A DNA stretch of 9,188 bases from Candidatus Bathyarchaeota archaeon (lineage in GTDB: Archaea > Thermoproteota > Bathyarchaeia > TCS64): NCBI GenBank assembly GCA_030601645.1, contig JAUWBQ010000057.1:1-9188 (forward strand), given 5' to 3'. The position numbers and the translations under genes were made by a program. Within the stretch, counting starts at the first letter, position 1. Each line of letters starts with the position of its first letter. Below, in pieces: positions 1 to 6,252 of the stretch. The notes under the pieces are model-generated. The model did no database searches and had not been told where the DNA came from. It saw only the letters and a list, made by a program, of their open reading frames with translations.

Positions 1-232
1 GGCCTTCGTCACGGGCGACTTCAGGATCCCCAAGGAGGAGGGAGTGATCACCGAGGAGGACATCTACGCTGAACTCGGGCAGATCGTGGCCGGAAAGAAG
101 AAAGGAAGGACCAGCCCCGACGAGATCACCCTCTTCAAGGCCACCGGCCTCGCCATCCAGGACGTCGGAACCGCCCACAAGGTCTCCCAGCTGGCAAAAG
201 AGAAAGGAATCGGGATTACCCTAGCTGGCTAG
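1..232 (+). CDS. Ornithine cyclodeaminase / mu-crystallin family protein, C-terminal fragment (5' end outside window)
   Basis: The gene enters the window already open; the first complete codon is at base 2 and the TAG stop is 230-232, giving 76 visible residues. The segment GRTSPDEITLFK followed by TGLAIQDVGTA is the characteristic C-terminal signature of the ornithine cyclodeaminase/mu-crystallin family. Members are NAD(P)-dependent enzymes such as ornithine cyclodeaminase, archaeal alanine dehydrogenase and imine reductases. The Rossmann domain and most of the substrate pocket lie upstream, so the substrate cannot be decided. The last four bases (CTAG) are shared with the stop codon of the convergent carboxyltransferase gene, leaving no intergenic space. 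Nothing visible links it to methylmalonyl-CoA metabolism; it looks like a neighbour belonging to another unit. Family assignment is confident, specific function is not. Confidence 0.85.
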   Translation, partial: AFVTGDFRIPKEEGVITEEDIYAELGQIVAGKKKGRTSPDEITLFKATGLAIQDVGTAHKVSQLAKEKGIGITLAG

Positions 233-1746
233 ACCGGCATGTTGCCGTGCCTCTTCGGCAGGTGGCCCCTCACCCTTTTCTTAGAGAGAAGCTCCAAGGC
301 ATTGATGATCCTGGGCCTGATCTCGGTGGCCTCGATGATGTCGTCGATGTACCCAAGCTTTGCGGCGTGGAGAGGGTTGGAGAACTCCTTGAACTCTTCG
401 ATGAGTTCCTCTCTCCTCTCGGGGCTCTCCGTGATCTCCCTCCGGTAGACGATCTCCACGGCCCCCTCTGCCCCCATGACGGCTATCTCGGCTTGTGGGA
501 GGGCGTAGACGAAGTCGGCTCCTAGCATTTTGCTCCCGAGGGCTATGTGGGCTCCCCCGAAGGACTTGCGGAGGATCACCGTGATCTTGGGGACGGTCGC
601 CTCGGCGTAGGCGTAGATGACCTTGGCCCCGTGCCGGATGATGCCCCTATGCTCCTGGTCTACGCCCGGCAGGTATCCGGGGACGTCCTGGAAGGTGACG
701 ACGGGGAGCCCAAAAGCATCGCAGAAGCGCACGAACCTTGCGATCTTGTCCGAGGAGTCGATAGTCATGCACCCCGCCATGACGGCGGGCTGGGTGGCGA
801 CGACGCCCACGCTCAGCCCCCCCATCCTCGCGAAGCCCACGACCGCGTTGGGCGCGAAATCGGGCTGGACCTCGAAGAAAGAGCCCCTATCCACGACCCC
901 ATTAATCATCAGGTGGATGTCATACACCTTCATCGAGTCGACGGGTAGGATGTCCACGAAGTCTACCGCCAAGGGTGGTTGGGACTCTGCGGTTGGGGGG
1001 TCATCGAGGTTGTTCGACGGCAGATAGTGGAGCAGCCGTTTCACTGCCTCGAAGCACTCAGCCTCGCTGTCGAAGGCCATAGATGCGACGCCGCTGACAG
1101 AGCCGTGGACATCGGCGCCCCCAAGCTCCTCGAAGGAGGTCTCCTCCCCCGTCACCTCCCTGATCACCTTGGGCCCAGTGATGAAGGAGTAGCTGATGCC
1201 CCTGACCATGAAGATGAAGTCCATCAAAGCGGGAGAGTAGACGGCCCCTCCCGCCGTGGGCCCTGCGATGACCGCGATCTGCGGCACGACGCCCGAGCAG
1301 GCCACGTTGGCGTTGAAGATGTCGCCAAGGCCCATGAGGGAGGCGATGCCTTCCTGGATCCGGGCGCCTCCGGAGTCGAGGAAACCTATGATTGGCAGTC
1401 CGTTCTCGGCGGCTAGGCGGAGGACGCGGCTGATCTTTCGGGTGTGGGTCTCCCCTGTCGAGCCCCCCAAGAAGGCGAAGTCCTGGGAGTAGACGAAGAC
1501 GGGCCGCCCGTCCATGGTCCCGGATCCCGTGACGACCCCGTCCCCCATCCTCCTACGCTTGTCCATGCCGAAGGACGTGAACCTGTGCTCGACGTATGGG
1601 TCGAGCTCCACGAAGCTGCCGGGATCGAGGAGGAGTTCGATCCGCTCGCGGGCCGTCAGCTTCCCCTTATCGTGCTGCCTCTTGATCTCGGACTCCTCTC
1701 CCTTCAGCTTCTCTCTGATCTTGCGAAGCTCCTCAGTCATCTTCAT
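229..1746 (-). CDS. Biotin-dependent acyl-CoA carboxyltransferase subunit (PccB/MmdA/12S family), paralogue 1
   Basis: This 505-residue soluble protein has the usual family length and two crotonase-type halves. It transfers a carboxyl group between carboxybiotin on a carrier protein and an acyl-CoA. Family landmarks are [17 protein letters not shown] (29-45), the N-terminal oxyanion-hole motif [10 protein letters not shown] (124-133), [13 protein letters not shown] (162-174), the C-terminal DVPGYLPG (354-361), the second oxyanion motif around GGA (397-399), and AEIAVMGAEGAVEI (419-432). The substrate-selecting residue after GGAH is Ile401, whereas the other copy in this window has Asp. His400 and Leu416 also replace the usual Tyr and Trp. 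The start ATG (1744-1746) follows a purine-rich GGTGAGGGG about 14-18 bases upstream; no earlier in-frame start is open. The gene stands alone, divergent from the epimerase, with a likely TATA box near 1819-1826. It could be the acyl-CoA subunit of a carboxylase, a transcarboxylase or a methylmalonyl-CoA decarboxylase; the family is certain, the substrate is not. Confidence 0.93.
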   Translation of the reverse strand: MKMTEELRKIREKLKGEESEIKRQHDKGKLTARERIELLLDPGSFVELDPYVEHRFTSFGMDKRRRMGDGVVTGSGTMDGRPVFVYSQDFAFLGGSTGETHTRKISRVLRLAAENGLPIIGFLDSGGARIQEGIASLMGLGDIFNANVACSGVVPQIAVIAGPTAGGAVYSPALMDFIFMVRGISYSFITGPKVIREVTGEETSFEELGGADVHGSVSGVASMAFDSEAECFEAVKRLLHYLPSNNLDDPPTAESQPPLAVDFVDILPVDSMKVYDIHLMINGVVDRGSFFEVQPDFAPNAVVGFARMGGLSVGVVATQPAVMAGCMTIDSSDKIARFVRFCDAFGLPVVTFQDVPGYLPGVDQEHRGIIRHGAKVIYAYAEATVPKITVILRKSFGGAHIALGSKMLGADFVYALPQAEIAVMGAEGAVEIVYRREITESPERREELIEEFKEFSNPLHAAKLGYIDDIIEATEIRPRIINALELLSKKRVRGHLPKRHGNMPV

Positions 1747-1798
1747 CGTCTATCTCTCAACCCCTCACCTGCTCCATAGGTCAAATCGACATGGCCTT

Positions 1799-1808
1799 GG
1801 TTTAAACC
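1799..1808. promoter_or_regulatory. Palindrome GGTTTAAACC between divergent promoters (possible operator or TATA box)
   Basis: This perfect 10-bp palindrome lies in the divergent region between the carboxyltransferase gene and the epimerase gene. Its TTTAAA core resembles an archaeal TATA box for either strand. It also sits close to where the minus-strand transcript would begin if the box at 1819-1826 is used. A dimeric regulator could bind here, but a palindrome of this length can arise by chance. Confidence 0.25.
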
Positions 1809-1818
1809 GCGCTGTTAC

Positions 1819-1826
1819 ATATAGAA
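1819..1826 (-). promoter_or_regulatory. Likely TATA box for the paralogue-1 carboxyltransferase gene
   Basis: Read on the minus strand this is TTCTATAT, about 73-80 bases ahead of the ATG at 1746. A start some 25 bases downstream, near 1795, would give a leader of roughly 50 bases carrying the GGTGAGGGG element. The same octamer occurs ahead of the other carboxyltransferase gene (6143-6150). A perfect 10-bp palindrome GGTTTAAACC at 1799-1808 is either a second TATA-like box or an operator. Assignment rests on pattern and position only. Confidence 0.45.
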
Positions 1827-1831
1827 TCAGC

Positions 1832-1845
1832 TTTTTATTTTATTA
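1832..1845 (+). promoter_or_regulatory. A/T-rich TATA box for methylmalonyl-CoA epimerase
   Basis: TTTTTATTTTATTA is the most A/T-rich stretch of the divergent region. Its centre, near 1838-1841, is about 25-30 bases ahead of 1865-1870. That puts the transcript start at or just before the ATG at 1870, so the epimerase mRNA is probably leaderless. No Shine-Dalgarno-like sequence lies ahead of that ATG, which fits. Confidence 0.55.
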
Positions 1846-1869
1846 AGCTGAGCATTAGAGTTGGTTTGT

Positions 1870-2274
1870 ATGACACTGGAAGGATTGAAACACATAGGGA
1901 TCGCAGTCTCCGACTTGGAAGAGGCCCTGGCCTTCTACGAGGAGGCCTTCGGCTTGATGGCCGAGAGAATTGTCGCCCTAGAGGAACGGAATGTGAGAGT
2001 CGCCTTCCTCCCCTTGGGAAACACGAAAATCGAGCTGCTGGAGCCGTTGGGCGAGGGGGCTCTCTCCAGATTCCTTGAGAGGAGGGGGGAGGGGCTGCAC
2101 CACATCGCCCTCGGTGTCTCGGACATCCACAGTTCTCTGAAAAGGATGAAGGAGACGGGGATCAGGCTGGTGGACAAGGTTCCGAGGCCGGGCGCCGAGG
2201 GGGGCCTCGTAGCCTTTCTGCATCCGCAGAGCACGAGAAACGTCCTCGTGGAGCTATGTGAGGAAGCATCCTAA
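1870..2274 (+). CDS. mce: Methylmalonyl-CoA epimerase (VOC/glyoxalase superfamily)
   Basis: This 134-residue cytosolic enzyme interconverts (S)- and (R)-methylmalonyl-CoA, linking the carboxylation product to the form used by the mutase. The length is typical. It has two VOC half-modules: LKHIGIAVSDLEEALAFYEE (6-25) with metal ligand His8, and GLHHIALGVSDI in the second half. KIELLEPLG and the C-terminal HPQSTRNVLVELCE supply the remaining metal ligand and the conserved acids typical of epimerases rather than other VOC enzymes. The ATG at 1870 is preferred over the in-frame TTG at 1861: it gives the usual N-terminus, and the TATA box at 1832-1845 would place transcription initiation at about this ATG. 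The gene is transcribed alone, divergent from a carboxyltransferase gene and convergent with the biotin carrier gene. Its position within the carboxylase/mutase cluster supports the assignment. Confidence 0.93.
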   Translation: MTLEGLKHIGIAVSDLEEALAFYEEAFGLMAERIVALEERNVRVAFLPLGNTKIELLEPLGEGALSRFLERRGEGLHHIALGVSDIHSSLKRMKETGIRLVDKVPRPGAEGGLVAFLHPQSTRNVLVELCEEAS

Positions 2275-2311
2275 TAGCCCCATGTCGTGCCGCTCGTCAG
2301 GAGAGGATACG

Positions 2312-2346
2312 CTCTAAGGTTGTCTTTTGCATCCTATTTGCCTCTT
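2312..2346 (+). terminator. Possible T-rich terminator after the epimerase gene
   Basis: The 97-base gap between the convergent epimerase and biotin carrier genes contains a pyrimidine-rich stretch with short T runs (CTTTT at 2324-2328, ATTTG at 2336-2340). T tracts are the usual archaeal termination signal. There is only a weak 4-bp stem before it (AGAG 2302-2305 with CTCT 2312-2315). The call is tentative, and no equivalent T run is visible for the opposite gene. Confidence 0.2.
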
Positions 2347-2371
2347 CACAACTGCGGTTACCGGGCGTCTT

Positions 2372-2923
2372 CTACTCGATCACTAGGAGGACATCGCCCT
2401 CGTTCACAGAGGCGCCCACCAAGATGTACATCTCTTTGACGGTCCCGGCTTTGTAGGCCATTATCTCATTCTCCATCTTCATTGCTTCGAGTATGCACAG
2501 AGCCTGGCCCGCTTCAACCGGGTCTCCCTTCTCGACCATGACGGAGATGATCTTGCCCGTCATGGGTGCCACCACGGATTCCTCACCGACCTGCTGAACG
2601 GCCGGAGCCATCTCCTTGGGAGCCGCGATGGAAGGCTCGAATGCCACCGATGAGCGCCTCCTTGAGGCGGCCCTCACCTCGGCTTTGAACGTTGTCCCAT
2701 CCACACGGACCGGGTATTCTTCCTTGGAGGTGAGCTCTGGCAATTCTATCTCGTGTACATTGCCGCCCACTACAATCTGGAACTTATTGCCCAGATCGGA
2801 GTCAGCCGGCAACTCAACGATGAGAACTCTCTCATCGATTCTACACGTGAACCTGTTCTCCCCTGTTCTCAGGAGCTCTATGTTGCGGGGTTTACCGTCG
2901 ATGTATACCTCGTAGATAGGCAT
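2372..2923 (-). CDS. accB: Biotin carboxyl carrier protein (1.3S-like) with duplicated N-terminal module
   Basis: This 183-residue protein carries the covalently bound biotin that shuttles CO2 between carboxylating and carboxyl-accepting subunits. The C-terminal biotinyl domain (about 115-183) has VVAPMTGKI, then LEAMKMENEI with biotinyl Lys149, and ends at LLVIE; this is a standard full domain. A flexible Ala/Pro-containing linker spans about 86-114. The N-terminal part holds two similar 35-residue units (4-38 and 48-83), each with the pattern Y/F-x-V/I-(3)-G-(4)-IEL and a later R-hydrophobic-D. A longer open frame continues upstream to 3265 but lies in the wrong frame over the PycB-like gene. 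The ATG at 2923 is chosen because it lies two bases after the TGA of that gene, behind GGTG, and matches the family N-terminus. Translational coupling with the upstream gene is likely. Confidence 0.93.
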   Translation of the reverse strand: MPIYEVYIDGKPRNIELLRTGENRFTCRIDERVLIVELPADSDLGNKFQIVVGGNVHEIELPELTSKEEYPVRVDGTTFKAEVRAASRRRSSVAFEPSIAAPKEMAPAVQQVGEESVVAPMTGKIISVMVEKGDPVEAGQALCILEAMKMENEIMAYKAGTVKEMYILVGASVNEGDVLLVIE

Positions 2924-2925
2924 TT

Positions 2926-4470
2926 TCACGCACCGCGCTCGGACAAACTTCGTCTGCCAGCCAACACCCAGGGGGATATCCCCCCCTTCTCCCTCGCAGG
3001 GATCAGCGCTTTCGCACCTCGGTAGCTCCTCAGGTATGTCGCTACGGCAACGGAGACTGTCGCTATCTCCTCCAGCTCCCTGATCCTCTCGAGGGGAATC
3101 CCGGCTTTGTTCTCCTCCCGTCTTGCTTTTCTCCCCTTGAAGAAATCGGGGGCTACCTCGGGGAACAAGGCGTAGGTTATCTCGTCCTCCTCGCTCTCGA
3201 TGTATTGCCTCACATCGTCCGGTATCTTGCCGAGGGCGGGCTCCAGGAGATCGCCAGGCCGGCACGTTATGGGGTTCTCGTCGCCGATGATTTCCCTCTG
3301 CAGCCCCTCGTCGATGGCTGCAGGGGGCCTACCGTAGAACCCCTTGACGTAGTTCCTCACCTCGTTGGATACCATGCCGTACCTCACGCCGGATAGGACG
3401 TTCATCACCGCCTGTACCCCGACGAGCTGACTCGTCGGCGTGACCAGCGGCGGGTACCCCAGCTCCCTCCTGACCCTAGGGACCTCCTCCAGGACCTCCT
3501 TCAGCCTGTCGAGGGCGTTCTGCTCCCCAAGCTGCTTGAGGAGGTTGGAGAACATGCCGCCGGGGATCTGGTGGACGATGATTGAAGGATCGACCCTCTC
3601 GGACTTCGATTTGATCATGCCATGAGGGTCGTAGGTTTTCTCTCTCAATTCCTGGAAGTACCCAGCGATCTCATTGAGCAGTTCGATGTCGAAGCCTGGG
3701 TCGTAGGGGGTTCCCTCTAGGGAAGCCACGACGGACTCGACGGGCGGCTGCGAAGTCCCCCAAGCGAGGGGAGAGAACGCTGTGTCAATTATGTCGACGC
3801 CGGCCTCACATGCCCGGAGATAGGTCATCATTACCATCCCGCTGGTGCTGTGGCAGTGGAGGTGCACTGGAAGCCCGACGCCATCCCTCAGGGCCGACAC
3901 CAGCTCGTAGGCGACCTGTGGAGATAAAATCCCAGCCATGTCCTTGATGCAGATGGTGTCGCAGTCCAGCCCCGCCAGCTCCTCGGCGACTCCGGTGTAG
4001 TACTCGATGGTGTGAACCGGGCTGATGGTATAGCTGATCGACCCCTGGGCGTGCGCCCCCACGCCTTTGATGGTTCTTATGGCCACCTCCATGTTCCTCA
4101 CGTCGTTCAGCGCGTCGAAGACCCGGAAGATGTCTATCCCGTTCTCCGCTGCCTTCTCCACGAACTTCACCACGACGTCGTCGGGGTAGTTACGGTATCC
4201 GACCACGTTCTGGCCTCGGAGCAGCATCTGGAGAGGCGTCCTCTTCATATGTTGCTTCAGCCGCCGGATCCTCTCCCAGGGGTCCTCCCCCAGAAACCTT
4301 ATGCAGACGTCGAAGGTGGCACCTCCCCAGACCTCTAAAGAGAAGAACCCCACGCCGTCCATTCTCTCGGCGATCGGGATCATCGAGTCCGTGCGCATCC
4401 TCGTCGCCATCAGCGATTGGTGTGCGTCGCGAAGTGTCGTGTCGGTGATCTTCACGGGCTTCGAAGCCAT
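2926..4470 (-). CDS. pycB: PycB/OadA-like carboxyltransferase (5S transcarboxylase-type; pyruvate/oxaloacetate)
   Basis: This 514-residue TIM-barrel protein moves a carboxyl group between carboxybiotin and pyruvate/oxaloacetate. Seen in sequence: DTTLRDAHQSLMATRMR (10-26) with metal-ligand Asp10 or its neighbourhood, CIKDMAG (174-180) with Lys176 in the position of the carboxylated lysine, and HLHCH (203-207) with the paired metal-binding histidines. DTAFSPLAWGTSQPP (229-243), IPGGMFSNL (302-310) and the C-terminal FPEVAPDFF (436-444) also match. No biotinyl domain is fused; the carrier is the next gene, two bases downstream. The length matches the 5S subunit of methylmalonyl-CoA carboxytransferase and oxaloacetate decarboxylase alpha without its biotin domain. 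Purine-rich bases (AGGGGGAAGG and AAGG) directly precede the ATG. The gene follows the PccB-like gene by 49 bases on the same strand. It could be pyruvate carboxylase subunit B, an oxaloacetate decarboxylase or a transcarboxylase subunit; the sequence alone does not separate these. Confidence 0.93.
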   Translation of the reverse strand: MASKPVKITDTTLRDAHQSLMATRMRTDSMIPIAERMDGVGFFSLEVWGGATFDVCIRFLGEDPWERIRRLKQHMKRTPLQMLLRGQNVVGYRNYPDDVVVKFVEKAAENGIDIFRVFDALNDVRNMEVAIRTIKGVGAHAQGSISYTISPVHTIEYYTGVAEELAGLDCDTICIKDMAGILSPQVAYELVSALRDGVGLPVHLHCHSTSGMVMMTYLRACEAGVDIIDTAFSPLAWGTSQPPVESVVASLEGTPYDPGFDIELLNEIAGYFQELREKTYDPHGMIKSKSERVDPSIIVHQIPGGMFSNLLKQLGEQNALDRLKEVLEEVPRVRRELGYPPLVTPTSQLVGVQAVMNVLSGVRYGMVSNEVRNYVKGFYGRPPAAIDEGLQREIIGDENPITCRPGDLLEPALGKIPDDVRQYIESEEDEITYALFPEVAPDFFKGRKARREENKAGIPLERIRELEEIATVSVAVATYLRSYRGAKALIPAREKGGISPWVLAGRRSLSERGA

Positions 4471-4515
4471 CCTTGCCTTCCCCCTGCCAAGTGGATATTG
4501 TACTCCTTCGAATCC

Positions 4516-4526
4516 ATGTTTATAAC
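4516..4526 (-). promoter_or_regulatory. Possible internal TATA box for the pycB-like/carrier gene pair
   Basis: Read on the minus strand, CGTTATAAACA overlaps the TAA stop of the upstream PccB-like gene and lies about 50 bases ahead of the next ATG. A start 25 bases downstream would give a leader of about 26 bases including the purine-rich AGGGGGAAGG. This could let the 5S-like and carrier genes be expressed without the 12S-like gene. It is also simply the end of a coding region, so confidence is low. Confidence 0.3.
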
Positions 4527-6088
4527 GGTATATTCGCGTGCTTCTTGGGCGGCCTCGCCTCCCTCTTGGTGGCGAGCATCTCTAGGGCGCTGATCAGCTT
4601 CGGCCTCGTCTCGGCGGGCTCGATCACGTCGTCGATGTAGCCCTTCTGAGCGGCTACGTAGGGGTTGGCGAACTTCTGGATGTACTCGCTCGCCAGATCA
4701 GCCCTCTTCTCGTCGGCGTCCTCGGCCTCGGCGATCTCCTTCCTGAAGATTATGTTGATGGCCCCCTGAGGCCCCATCACGGCGATCTCCGCCGAGGGCC
4801 AGGCGTAGTTGATGTCGCCCCCGGAGTGCTTGCTCCCCATGACGTCGTAGGCCCCCCCGTATGCCTTCCTGACGATCACGGTAATCTTGGGCACGGTCGC
4901 CTCGCAGTAGGCGTAGAGCAGCTTCGAGCCGTGCCTGATGATCCCCCCGTGCTCCTGATCGGCCCCGGGCATGAAGCCCGGCACATCAACGAAGGTGATG
5001 ACGGGAATGTTGAAGGCGTCGCAGAACCTGACGAACCTGCCGGCCTTCACCGAGGAGTTGATGTCCAGGGCACCTGCGTAGAAGGAGGGCTGGTTTGCGA
5101 CCACCCCCACGGTCCGGCCGTTCAGGCGGGCGAGGCCGATCACGATGTTGGGCGCCCAGAGGCGCTGGACCTCGAGGAACTCGCCGTCGTCCATGACGCT
5201 GTAGATGATCTCCTTCACGTCGTACGGCTTGTCAGAGTCGTCTGGGATGATATCCCTCAGCCCTTCGTCTGTCCTGTTGGGGTCGTCCCCTTTGTCAACA
5301 ATTGGCGGGTCCTCCATGTAGTTGGATGGCAGGTAGCTCCACAGCTCCTTTATGAGCTGGACGCAGTGCTCCTCGTCCTCAACGATGAAGTGTGCGACCC
5401 CGCTGGTCTTGCTGTGGACCAGAGCCCCGCCGAGCTCCTCGAAGGTCACCTCCTGGCCCAGCACTGTCTTGATTACCTGGGGCCCCGTGATGAACATGTG
5501 GCTCGTCTTGTCCACCATGATGATGAAGTCCGTGAGGGCCGGGGAGTAGACCGCCCCGCCGGCGCACGGCCCCATGATCGCGGAAATCTGGGGCACCACA
5601 CCAGAGGCCATAACGTTCCTGAAGAAGATATCCCCATACCCGGCGAGGCTCGCCACCCCCTCCTGGATCCTGGCCCCACCAGAGTCGTTGAGGCCGATGA
5701 CGGGCGCTCCGGCCTTCATGGCCAGGTCCATGAGCTTGCAGACCTTCTTCGCGAACATCTCGCCCAGCGAGCCTCCGAAGACCGTGAAATCCTGGGAGAA
5801 CACGTAGACGAGCCTCCCGTCGATGGTGCCGTAGCCTGTCACGACGCCGTCTCCGGGGATCTTCCTCTCATCTATGCCGAACTCCGTGCACTGGTGGACC
5901 ACGAACTTGTCGATCTCCTGGAAGCTACCGGGGTCGATGAGGGCGTCGATCCTCTCCCGCGCTGTCAGCTTGCCCTTCGCGTGCTGGGCATCTATCCTCC
6001 TCTTACCCCCGCCGCGCTCGGCCTGCTCGTTCAACTCTCTTAGGTGATTGATTTTCTCTTCCTGCGTGAGCCTTTTGATCTTGGCCAT
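4520..6088 (-). CDS. pccB: Propionyl-CoA carboxylase beta / 12S-like carboxyltransferase subunit, paralogue 2
   Basis: This 522-residue carboxyltransferase is of the usual length. It carboxylates propionyl-CoA to (S)-methylmalonyl-CoA from carboxybiotin, or runs in reverse. Landmarks are [17 protein letters not shown] (40-56), [10 protein letters not shown] (135-144), [13 protein letters not shown] (173-185), [20 protein letters not shown] (368-387), [15 protein letters not shown] (407-421) and [15 protein letters not shown] (432-446). The residue after GGAY is Asp415, equivalent to Asp422 of Streptomyces coelicolor PccB, where Asp favours propionyl-CoA over acetyl-CoA. The ATG at 6088 follows GTGAGG with four bases between them, a good ribosome site. 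The gene opens a minus-strand unit with the 5S-like gene and the biotin carrier gene, and is divergent from the mutase genes. It is clearly paralogous to the 229-1746 gene but nearer to canonical PccB. The partner that charges biotin is not in the window. Confidence 0.95.
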   Translation of the reverse strand: MAKIKRLTQEEKINHLRELNEQAERGGGKRRIDAQHAKGKLTARERIDALIDPGSFQEIDKFVVHQCTEFGIDERKIPGDGVVTGYGTIDGRLVYVFSQDFTVFGGSLGEMFAKKVCKLMDLAMKAGAPVIGLNDSGGARIQEGVASLAGYGDIFFRNVMASGVVPQISAIMGPCAGGAVYSPALTDFIIMVDKTSHMFITGPQVIKTVLGQEVTFEELGGALVHSKTSGVAHFIVEDEEHCVQLIKELWSYLPSNYMEDPPIVDKGDDPNRTDEGLRDIIPDDSDKPYDVKEIIYSVMDDGEFLEVQRLWAPNIVIGLARLNGRTVGVVANQPSFYAGALDINSSVKAGRFVRFCDAFNIPVITFVDVPGFMPGADQEHGGIIRHGSKLLYAYCEATVPKITVIVRKAYGGAYDVMGSKHSGGDINYAWPSAEIAVMGPQGAINIIFRKEIAEAEDADEKRADLASEYIQKFANPYVAAQKGYIDDVIEPAETRPKLISALEMLATKREARPPKKHANIPL

Positions 6089-6120
6089 ACTTCCTCACAT
6101 TTCCACGCAAATATGTAAGT

Positions 6121-6134
6121 CGCGAATATTAGCG
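6121..6134. promoter_or_regulatory. Imperfect palindrome CGCGAATATTAGCG (possible operator)
   Basis: The 14 bases are symmetric about AATATT with a single mismatched pair (CGC-g-AATATT-a-GCG). They lie between the divergent carboxyltransferase and mutase genes, just at the transcript start predicted from the TATA-like box at 6143-6150. That is a position at which a bound repressor would block the minus-strand operon. No regulator gene is adjacent and no second copy was seen, so this is a suggestion only. Confidence 0.25.
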
Positions 6135-6142
6135 CGTATGGT

Positions 6143-6150
6143 ATATAGAA
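6143..6150 (-). promoter_or_regulatory. Likely TATA box for the pccB-pycB-accB operon
   Basis: Read on the minus strand, AAACTTTCTATATACC contains a TATA-like box preceded by an A-rich BRE-like stretch. Its centre near 6145 predicts a start near 6120 and a leader of about 32 bases ending in the GTGAGG ribosome site. An alternative box, TTACATATTTG at 6108-6118, would give an almost leaderless transcript. The octamer TTCTATAT is shared with the promoter of the other carboxyltransferase gene. Confidence 0.5.
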
Positions 6151-6203
6151 AGTTTGTAACATCGAGAGTGCCCGGAACTATTATTTCACGGGTCCATAAC
6201 CCT

Positions 6204-6220
6204 CGAAAAAAGCCTATATG
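6204..6220 (+). promoter_or_regulatory. BRE/TATA promoter of the methylmalonyl-CoA mutase genes
   Basis: CGAAAAAAGCCTATATG combines an A-rich BRE-like stretch with a CTATATG box centred near 6216. A start about 25 bases downstream, near 6241, leaves a leader of only about 12 bases before the ATG at 6253, including GGGAGTGA. This is a good fit to an archaeal promoter with a very short leader. Confidence 0.5.
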
Positions 6221-6252
6221 CCCATCGCCTATGAGATCAGGGGAGTGAAGGG

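Noticed and set aside
2924..3265. Upstream extension of the biotin carrier frame to a 297-residue protein
   Set aside because: The extra 114 residues overlap the end of the PycB-like gene in another frame and are rich in Arg/Gly/Glu/Ser without family resemblance; the ATG at 2923 directly follows that gene's stop and matches carrier N-termini.
4826..6043. Long plus-strand open frame of 405 codons opposite pccB
   Set aside because: It lies wholly antisense to a gene with full family motifs, and its composition (very rich in His, Asp, Val, Pro, Gly) is typical of the complement of a GC-rich gene. No recognisable domain.
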